A stretch of 35,288 nt of DNA. Origin: Draconibacterium orientale. Lineage in GTDB: Bacteria; Bacteroidota; Bacteroidia; Bacteroidales; FEN-979. The notes under the pieces are model-generated. The model saw only the letters and a list, made by a program, of their open reading frames with translations, was not told the DNA's origin and did no database searches. A program made the position numbers and the translations under genes. Positions 28,858 to 35,288 of this stretch are shown one piece after another. The stretch's first letter is position 1, and the number at the start of each line of letters is the position of its first letter. The DNA lies in contig DYSO01000011.1 in NCBI GenBank assembly GCA_020718225.1, forward strand, positions 1 through 35,288, in the 5' to 3' direction.

Positions 28858-29331
28858 TCAATACGATACTTTGTCAACCTTATCGAGCCAAAGCCTGAAA
28901 AGGGCTTCACTTTTCGGGTTCCCGATTTTCACAAAATGAATTTTTCGCTCTTCAACCGGAAGGTTTAATTCTTCGTAGATGTGATTATCACGAAAACCGA
29001 TGTTTTCGGCATCCTTCCGTGTTGAACAATAATAAACTTCCTGGATATTGGCCCAGTATATTGCTGAAAGGCACATCGGGCAAGGCTCACATGTTGTGAA
29101 GATGGTAGCCCCGGTCAGATCAAAATGGCCGATGTTTTTACAGGCATTACGGATGGCCATTACCTCGGCATGTGCGGTGGGATCATTTTCGGAAATGACC
29201 TTATTGACACCCCGTCCGAGAATTTTTCCATCTCTGACGATTACTGCTCCAAAAGGGCCGCCATGATTGTTTTTTACCGATTCAATGGCATCATCAAACG
29301 CCTGATCGAGATATTGTGATAAACCATCCAT
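28858..29331 (-). CDS. guaD: Guanine deaminase-like nucleoside/base deaminase
   Basis: HAEVMAIRNACKNIGHFDLTGATIFTTCEPCPMCLSAIYWANIQEVYYCSTRKDAENIGFRDNHIYEELNLPVEERKI closely resembles B. subtilis-type GuaD. The track start at 29505 is probably too early; ATG at 29329-29331 fits the family N-terminus and the promoter at 29365-29397. Confidence 0.85.
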   Translation of the reverse strand: MDGLSQYLDQAFDDAIESVKNNHGGPFGAVIVRDGKILGRGVNKVISENDPTAHAEVMAIRNACKNIGHFDLTGATIFTTCEPCPMCLSAIYWANIQEVYYCSTRKDAENIGFRDNHIYEELNLPVEERKIHFVKIGNPKSEALFRLWLDKVDKVSY

Positions 29332-29364
29332 AGAATAGGGTTCAATGTCATTATTATTCTTTGA

Positions 29365-29397
29365 CAAAAATAAGGAGGAAAGCTGGTTAATTTCAAA
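29365..29397 (-). promoter_or_regulatory. Bacteroidota-type promoter reading into the deaminase gene
   Basis: On the minus strand, TTTG (29397-29394), N21, TATTTTTG (29372-29365) matches TTTG-N19-21-TAnnTTTG and lies 34 bp upstream of the trimmed ATG. Confidence 0.5.
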
Positions 29398-29517
29398 AAA
29401 ATCGCCTCCGGTTATCAAATATACATGTTTCAGATAATTCAATAAAAATTCTTCCCAATCAAAGCCTGAATCTCTTAATTTTGATTCGTTCAATCCATCA
29501 TCCATATTTTCAGTCCC

Positions 29518-32500
29518 GTGTCAGATAAATTTTTTCCTATTCCGTTTCCAAATCTTGTCCGGATCGTCCTGAGAGAGATCAAAATGCACAGGTTTTCCGG
29601 CATCCCGGAGTCCCTTTTTCATTTTCCATCGGCATCCGATCCTTTCACCATGGAACGCTATGGTCAAAAACTCGCCACACCCATTGGGCTGGCGGCCGGT
29701 CCCCATACCCAGTTATCGTTAAATATTGTTGCCGGATGGTTATGCGGCGCCCGGTATATTGAATTGAAGACCATTCAAACCCTCGATGAGCTGGATGTTT
29801 CCAAACCATGTATTGACATGCAGGATGAAGGTTATAATTGTGAATGGTCACAGGAACTTAAAACCGGTCAAACCTTTCTTGAATACCTCCACGCCTTGGT
29901 CCTGATTCATATTCTTCATCGGGAACTCGGATTTTACGGCCCGGTCGGCACTTTGTTCAACATGAGTATCGGATATAACCTGGAAGGGATCCTGAATCCA
30001 AATGTGCAGCAGTTTTTTAATTCCATCCATCGTTCATCTGAAACGATCGACCAGGTAAAACATTCCATCAGGGATATCTATCCCCGTATCGGTGAGATTG
30101 AAATCCCGGGCCCCATATCAAACCACGTCACCCTGAGTACCATGCACGGATGCCCGCCGGATGAAATTGAAAAAATTGGGTTGTACCTGATCCGTGAAAA
30201 AAAACTTCATACAACCATTAAATTAAACCCAACCCTTTTAGGCCCAGGTGAGCTTCGCGGGATATTAAAGGATAAACTTGGCTTTCCCACGCAGGTTCCC
30301 GATGAGGCTTTCGCCCATGACCTTAAATACCCTGAAGCGCTGAAGATTATTGACTCGCTTCAGCAGGCATCCCGTTCAGAGGGGCTCCGGTTCGGGGTAA
30401 AACTTACCAATACCCTTGAGAGCCTGAATCATAAGAGTGTATTCAGTAAAAAAGAACCGATGATGTACCTGAGCGGCCGGGCGCTTCATCCCATCAGCAT
30501 CAATCTTGCAAAAAAATTACAAAACGACTTTCACGGAAACCTCGATATCTCATTTTCTGGCGGCGCCGACTGTTTCAATATTTCCGATATTCTTGCCTGC
30601 GGACTGCGCCCTGTCACCGTTTGTACCGATCTGTTAAAACCCGGTGGATATGGAAGGTTATGGCAGTATATCGATCGGTTGAAAAACACCTTTAATTCCC
30701 TGAAAGCAGGATCCATCGAAGAATTTATTGTCCGGTCATCCGGCAATAACAGCTTAACGCCCCGGGAAGCAGCCCTGTTGAACCTTAACCGCTATGCTAA
30801 TCGCGTTAATGATGACCCGGCCTACCATAAAGTGAACTTATTTGAACCGGATATAAAAACAGACCGGCCGCTCGAATGGTTCGACTGCATTGAGGCCCCC
30901 TGTACCGCTACCTGCCCTGCCAATCAGGATATTCCCGCTTACATGTACCACACCTCCCGCGGTGATTTACAATCCGCCTTCGAAACAATTTTCGACACAA
31001 ACCCTTTCCCATCTGTCACCGGAATGGTGTGCGACCATCCCTGCCAGTCAAAATGTACCCGGATCAACTACGATACACCACTACACATTCGGGAGATCAA
31101 GCGGTTTGTGGCAGAAAACACCCCTTCCCCGGCCCCTCCTCCGGCAGCAGTTAACAGGAGCATAATCGGGAAAAAGGCTGCCATCATCGGGGCCGGGCCT
31201 GCCGGGTTATCCTGTGCCTGGTTTTTGCACCGTGCCGGATTCGCTGTTCAGGTTTTTGAACAAAAAAACATCACCGGAGGCATGGTTTCTTCTGCCATCC
31301 CTTCGTTCCGCATAACCGGAGAAGCCATCGAACAGGATATTCAAAGAATACTGAACTCCGGAATTGCCCTTCAGGATCATTACCTGGTTGATAAAACCAA
31401 TTTCATTCAGATTGCACAACAACACGACGTGGTTTTTATCGCCACAGGAGCACAGCGTTCGGTACCGTTGATTATTGAAGGGATCAAAGCGGAAGGGGTC
31501 CTCGATCCCCTGGAATTTCTGACCAATGTCAAAAACAACCGGGATCCGGGATCCGGAAACCAAATCGTGATTATCGGAGGTGGAAACACGGCGATGGATT
31601 CTGCCCGGACTGCCTGCCGCCTGGTTGGGCCCAATGGAAAAGTCACCGTGGCTTACCGGCGTACCCTGCACGAAATGCCGGCCGATAAAGGAGAAATTGA
31701 AGCCGTTCTTGCCGAAGGCATCGAAATCATTGAACTGGTACATCCCGAACGGGTGAAAACCATCCATGGACGCGTTGTTTCACTTATCTGTTCACGAAAT
31801 ACCCTTTTTTCGAAAAGCAATTCCCTGAACCTCCGGAACGACCGTCCCGCACCGGTAACAATACCTGGCTCGGAATTCGAAATCCCATGCGATACCATTA
31901 TCCCGGCCATCGGACAGCAAACCATCATCGATTTTATGGATGAATCATCGCTGAAGAGATCATCCGGAAGTTATCACACACAAAAGGCAGGGATATTCAT
32001 TGGCGGCGATGCCATGCGGGGCGCTTCTACTGCCATCAATGCCATTGCCGATGGACGAAAAGCGGCTGCCGAAATGGTGGCATGGTCGCTCAAAGGCTCA
32101 ACCGGCCAGTACCTCTCTCCCATGGCAGAAAATGAAAACACCATTGTCGAAAAAAACGACAACATCAGGGAGAGGCCGGCAATTGCAGAATTGATGCGCA
32201 ACAAAGCAATCCGCCGGAAAGGTGTTTCTCCTGAGGAAACACCCCTGTCAGACCGGAAGAATTTTAATTTGGTTATGCGGTCCTACTCCCCTGACGAAGC
32301 CCGGGACGAGGCATCACGCTGTCTGTTCTGCGACAGGTTATGCAATATTTGCGTCACCGTTTGCCCCAACCTGGCAAATTTCAGTTATACCATCGCCCCG
32401 GTTTACTACCGGCTTAAAAAGGCGGTTAAAATGCAAGATGGCGCCATTGGTTTTGCAGACGACTGTGATTTCAAAGTGCAACAGCCATATCAGATATTGA

Positions 32501-32868
32501 ATCTGCGCGACCTTTGTAACGAATGTGGCAACTGCACCACCTTTTGTCCAACGTCAGGACGCCCTTTTGCCGACAAACCAGGACTTTCACTTTCGGTCGG
32601 ATCATTTAACCGCGAGGATCATGGCTTTCTTCTAAGCTCCCTTCCTGACAAAGATATCCTGATATATAAAGAGAAGGAAAATATTAAAACCATTTACCTG
32701 CAAGATGGAAAATACCATTTCGAAACCGACCAGGTCCGGGCAATTCTTGATGCAGAAACCTTTGCCCCGATAGAAGTTTTCTTTCAGGCTCCTTGTATTA
32801 AAGAATATCATTTTACCTTTGCCGCAGAAATGAGCATTATCCTGAAAGGAGCCATCCAACTTAAATGA
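29518..32868 (+). CDS. ygfK: YgfK-type flavo-iron-sulfur oxidoreductase (DHOD-like N-terminus + GltD-like FAD/NAD(P) domains + C-terminal 4Fe-4S motifs)
   Basis: N-terminal PIPFPNLV...GLAAGPHTQLSLNIVAGWLCGARYIELKTIQ..., VTLSTMHGCPPDEIEKIGLYLIREKKLHTTIKLNPTLLG; CTATCPANQDIPAYM, GAGPAGLSCAWFLHRAGF, IIGGGNTAMDSARTACRL, CLFCDRLCNICVTVCPN, CNECGNCTTFCPTSGRPF match the E. coli YgfK layout. GTG start. Confidence 0.9.
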   Translation: MSDKFFPIPFPNLVRIVLREIKMHRFSGIPESLFHFPSASDPFTMERYGQKLATPIGLAAGPHTQLSLNIVAGWLCGARYIELKTIQTLDELDVSKPCIDMQDEGYNCEWSQELKTGQTFLEYLHALVLIHILHRELGFYGPVGTLFNMSIGYNLEGILNPNVQQFFNSIHRSSETIDQVKHSIRDIYPRIGEIEIPGPISNHVTLSTMHGCPPDEIEKIGLYLIREKKLHTTIKLNPTLLGPGELRGILKDKLGFPTQVPDEAFAHDLKYPEALKIIDSLQQASRSEGLRFGVKLTNTLESLNHKSVFSKKEPMMYLSGRALHPISINLAKKLQNDFHGNLDISFSGGADCFNISDILACGLRPVTVCTDLLKPGGYGRLWQYIDRLKNTFNSLKAGSIEEFIVRSSGNNSLTPREAALLNLNRYANRVNDDPAYHKVNLFEPDIKTDRPLEWFDCIEAPCTATCPANQDIPAYMYHTSRGDLQSAFETIFDTNPFPSVTGMVCDHPCQSKCTRINYDTPLHIREIKRFVAENTPSPAPPPAAVNRSIIGKKAAIIGAGPAGLSCAWFLHRAGFAVQVFEQKNITGGMVSSAIPSFRITGEAIEQDIQRILNSGIALQDHYLVDKTNFIQIAQQHDVVFIATGAQRSVPLIIEGIKAEGVLDPLEFLTNVKNNRDPGSGNQIVIIGGGNTAMDSARTACRLVGPNGKVTVAYRRTLHEMPADKGEIEAVLAEGIEIIELVHPERVKTIHGRVVSLICSRNTLFSKSNSLNLRNDRPAPVTIPGSEFEIPCDTIIPAIGQQTIIDFMDESSLKRSSGSYHTQKAGIFIGGDAMRGASTAINAIADGRKAAAEMVAWSLKGSTGQYLSPMAENENTIVEKNDNIRERPAIAELMRNKAIRRKGVSPEETPLSDRKNFNLVMRSYSPDEARDEASRCLFCDRLCNICVTVCPNLANFSYTIAPVYYRLKKAVKMQDGAIGFADDCDFKVQQPYQILNLRDLCNECGNCTTFCPTSGRPFADKPGLSLSVGSFNREDHGFLLSSLPDKDILIYKEKENIKTIYLQDGKYHFETDQVRAILDAETFAPIEVFFQAPCIKEYHFTFAAEMSIILKGAIQLK

Positions 32869-32890
32869 TAACATTCCTGCAAAAAAAATC

Positions 32891-32974
32891 ATATATCATA
32901 TATCGTATATCGTAAATCGTATATCGTAAATCGTAAATCGTATATCGTATATCGTAAATCGTAAATCGTAAATC
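32891..32974. repeat. 12-copy 7-bp tandem array (GTAWATC, first two units ATATATC)
   Basis: ATATATC x2, then GTATATC/GTAAATC alternating for 10 units, all exactly 7 bp; ends one base before ATG 32976. Confidence 0.95.
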
Positions 32975-32975
32975 C

Positions 32976-34448
32976 ATGATCTCAATCACAGACAAAATCC
33001 TTAATCAAAGCATACTGGAGAAAGCTGTTAAACGTTACCGTGAGAAAGGTATCATACTGCCAACTTTTGCCCAAATGCAAAATCCCGCGCTGGTTCCGGA
33101 AAAGATAAAAGAAAAGTTAAAGTCCATCGGCTTATGGGACCTTCATCCACTGAACCTTTTCCGTATCACCTGGAAAAATGAACCCAAAGCCTCCGGAGGG
33201 CTTTTTGGGGCGCCCAACTACATGGAACTTCCCAAATCGCTGACAGGAGTCGATGCCCGCATTGTCGTTCTGATCGGGAAGTGGTTCCCGACCGGCTCGC
33301 ATAAAGTTGGCGCTGCATATGGATGTCTGGCCCCACGCATTATTACTGGTCAGTTTGACCCTACGTATCATAAAGCAGTGTGGCCATCTACTGGTAACTA
33401 TTGCCGTGGAGGTGCATTTGACTCCTACCTGATGGATGTAACCGCAGTGGCTATACTTCCGGAAGAGATGAGCAGCGAACGGTTTTCATGGCTTAAAGAG
33501 ATCGGCGCAGAGGTGATTGCCACACCGGGCTGTGAGTCGAATGTAAAAGAGATTTATGATAAATGCTGGGAAATTCGACGAAGCTCCGACAATAGTATCA
33601 TTTTTAACCAGTTTGATGAATTCGGAAATTCATGCTGGCATTACGACATTACAGGTCATGCCATCGAAGAGGTTTACCGTACCATTGCGGCTTCCCGGAA
33701 TCGGTTTGCCGCTTATATTTCAGCAACCGGGTCAGCCGGGACCATTGCTGCCGGAGATTATCTGCGAACCCTTTTCCCACACCTTAAAGTTGTCGCTTCA
33801 GAAGCGCTCCAGTGCCCTACCCTGCTGCTGAATGGATTTGGGGGCCACCGTATCGAAGGGATCGGCGACAAACATGTTCCATGGATCCATAATGTTAAGA
33901 ATACCAATGCTGTAACAGCCATTGACGATGAATACTGCATGAGGCTCTTCCGGCTCTTTAACGAAAAAGAGGGGCTCCAATACCTGATTTCACAGGGCAT
34001 CGACGAATCCATTGTTTCTCAGCTCGATTTGATAGGCATTTCCGGAATTGCCAATGTATTATCAGCCATTAAAACCGCCAAACATTTCGATCTTAATGCC
34101 GACGATGTCCTGATTACCATTGCAACCGATTCGGCTGAACTGTATGTTTCTCGTCTGGCAGAACTCACAGCGGAACGGGGCAGCTATTCACTTTTACAGG
34201 CAGCCCGCGACCACGAAAAGTGCATGCTTGGAACTACCGACGACCATACAAAAGAACTGACTTACACTGACCAGAAAGCCATTCACAACCTGAAATATTT
34301 TACCTGGGTCGAACAACAAGGCAAAGAGGTAGAAGATTTGAGGCAGTTATGGGACGACCATAACATATGGCCCACCATATTTAACCAGCCCGCCCGTTGG
34401 GATGAGCTGATCCATGAGTTTAATGAAAGGACGGGGCTTTTAAAATAA
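32976..34448 (+). CDS. Fold-type II PLP-dependent enzyme (cysteine synthase/TrpB-like, function unassigned)
   Basis: PLP-lysine motif FPTGSHKVGAAYG, WPSTGNYCRGGAFDSYLM, phosphate-binding-like ATGSAGTIAAGDYL, GISGIANVLSAIKTAKHF. Confidence 0.85.
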   Translation: MISITDKILNQSILEKAVKRYREKGIILPTFAQMQNPALVPEKIKEKLKSIGLWDLHPLNLFRITWKNEPKASGGLFGAPNYMELPKSLTGVDARIVVLIGKWFPTGSHKVGAAYGCLAPRIITGQFDPTYHKAVWPSTGNYCRGGAFDSYLMDVTAVAILPEEMSSERFSWLKEIGAEVIATPGCESNVKEIYDKCWEIRRSSDNSIIFNQFDEFGNSCWHYDITGHAIEEVYRTIAASRNRFAAYISATGSAGTIAAGDYLRTLFPHLKVVASEALQCPTLLLNGFGGHRIEGIGDKHVPWIHNVKNTNAVTAIDDEYCMRLFRLFNEKEGLQYLISQGIDESIVSQLDLIGISGIANVLSAIKTAKHFDLNADDVLITIATDSAELYVSRLAELTAERGSYSLLQAARDHEKCMLGTTDDHTKELTYTDQKAIHNLKYFTWVEQQGKEVEDLRQLWDDHNIWPTIFNQPARWDELIHEFNERTGLLK

Positions 34449-34478
34449 AAAGGGCTTCCTCGGACTGATTGAAAAATG

Positions 34479-34606
34479 AAATATCTATTACAGCCAGCTT
34501 AGCTGACTGATAGAAAGAAGAAATATCTATTGCAGTCTGCTTTAGCTGACTGATTGAAAGATTGAAATATCTATTGCAGTCTGCTTTAGCTGACTGATTG
34601 AAAAAG
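34479..34606. repeat. REP-like repeat cluster upstream of the RAYT transposase (three 42-44 bp units)
   Basis: AAATATCTATTRCAGYCWGCtttAGCTGACTGATWGAAAG repeated at 34479, 34521 and 34565; each contains an imperfect hairpin CAGTCTGC-TTTA-GCTGACTG or CAGCCAGC-TTA-GCTGACTG. Confidence 0.92.
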
Positions 34607-34622
34607 ATTATTTTTGTTTCCT

Positions 34623-34636
34623 GGGGCTTTAGCCCC
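34623..34636. repeat. Short perfect inverted repeat GGGGC-TTTA-GCCCC upstream of the transposase ATG
   Basis: Read directly from sequence; shares the GC-TTTA-GC core of the neighbouring REP-like hairpins. Confidence 0.8.
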
Positions 34637-34650
34637 ATAATTTAAATTTT

Positions 34651-35097
34651 ATGAGCTGGGTGAGAATTTGGGTACATCTGGTTTTCTCCACAAAAAATCG
34701 GGAACCATTCCTCCATTCTTCAGAATTAAGAAAACAATTCTTTCAGCATATCAAACAAAATGCAGAAGAAAAACAAATATGGCTTGATTGTATCAGCGGA
34801 TATGCGGAACATGCCCATTGCCTGATTTCCCTTGGCAAAGATCAATCATTAAGTAAGGTAGCCCAGCTTATAAAAGGAGAATCATCGTTTTGGATCAATA
34901 AAAATGGGATGATCAGGAATAAATTTATCTGGCAGGACGATTATTGGGCCGTAAGTGTGAGTGAAAGTCACTTGGACAATGTGCGACAGTATATTCACAG
35001 CCAGGAAAAACATCACAGGAACATACCTTTTTCGGGAGAAGTAGCAGAGTTTATGGAAAGATATGGGTGGACATTCGTTCATGGTTCAACAGATTAA
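34651..35097 (+). mobile_element. REP-associated tyrosine transposase (RAYT; IS200/IS605-like Y1 transposase, PF01797-type)
   Basis: 148 aa; MSWVRIWVHLVFSTKNREP N-terminus, HUH-type GYAEHAHCLISL, catalytic-Tyr region LDNVRQYIHSQEKHHR; flanked on both sides by REP-like repeats. Confidence 0.9.
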
Positions 35098-35111
35098 GGA
35101 AAGAAGTAATG

Positions 35112-35166
35112 TGGCTAAAGCCAAAGGATCAAAATCATCACTTAAACAGTTGGCTGAAGCCAACTG
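35112..35166. repeat. Two inverted repeats downstream of the RAYT gene (TGGC-TAAA-GCCA and CAGTTGGC-TGAA-GCCAACTG)
   Basis: 35112-35123 TGGCTAAAGCCA; 35147-35166 CAGTTGGCTGAAGCCAACTG, an 8-bp stem with a TGAA loop. Confidence 0.85.
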
Positions 35167-35233
35167 CAATAAATTGAAGAATGAAGGACATTTCCTGCCA
35201 TCAGTTGCTGATTATAATAAAAGCAACAACAAT

Positions 35234-35288
35234 TATTGCAGTCTGCTTTAGCTGACTGATAGAAAGAAGAAATATCTATTGCAGTCTG
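35234..35288. repeat. REP-like repeat cluster downstream of the RAYT gene, continuing past the window end
   Basis: TATTGCAGTCTGCTTTAGCTGACTGATAGAAAGAAG then AAATATCTATTGCAGTCTG, same orientation and sequence as 34521-34606. Confidence 0.92.

Noticed and set aside
31207-31767. 186-aa minus-strand ORF inside ygfK
   Set aside because: Antisense to the conserved FAD/NAD(P)-binding domain of YgfK.
32891-32974. Possible CRISPR array
   Set aside because: Units are contiguous 7-mers with no spacers and there are no cas genes nearby.
34479-34606. REP-like repeats as a CRISPR array
   Set aside because: Repeats are nearly contiguous, no unique spacers of uniform length, and they flank a RAYT transposase.
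35063-35251. 62-aa ORF downstream of the transposase
   Set aside because: Overlaps the transposase end and is translated through the inverted repeats; no independent support for coding.

Overview
The window is a roughly 35 kb segment of a Bacteroidota-type genome. Evidence for this is the gene content, TAnnTTTG promoter elements and a futalosine-pathway mqnA. Most of it is densely packed core or housekeeping genes: an FAD/Fe-S oxidoreductase, rnz, rpsA, a YchF-like ATPase, a LytTR regulator, hydE, rlmD, aroK, a DUF1573 lipoprotein, yajC, a YbbR-like gene, coaE, mqnA, yidC, pyrG, a PPDK/PEPS regulatory protein, gap, and a DEAD-box helicase. The less ordinary content is: (i) a collapsed L-serine dehydratase pseudogene (21350-21672), not called in the ORF track, with a large internal deletion, frameshift and TAG codon; (ii) a two-gene unit pairing an uncharacterised lipocalin/DUF7064-like protein with a rifampicin-phosphotransferase-like PEP-utilising enzyme; (iii) a YgfK-type multidomain flavo-iron-sulfur enzyme next to a guanine-deaminase-like gene and a fold-type-II PLP enzyme, suggestive of anaerobic purine catabolism; (iv) heptanucleotide-periodic spacers in four intergenic gaps, including a 12-copy GTAWATC array touching a start codon; (v) at the right edge, a RAYT/Y1 transposase flanked by REP-like hairpin repeats built around a GC-TTTA-GC core. 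I saw no convincing rRNA or tRNA gene, CRISPR array or prophage. All family assignments come from reading motifs by eye, with no database search.
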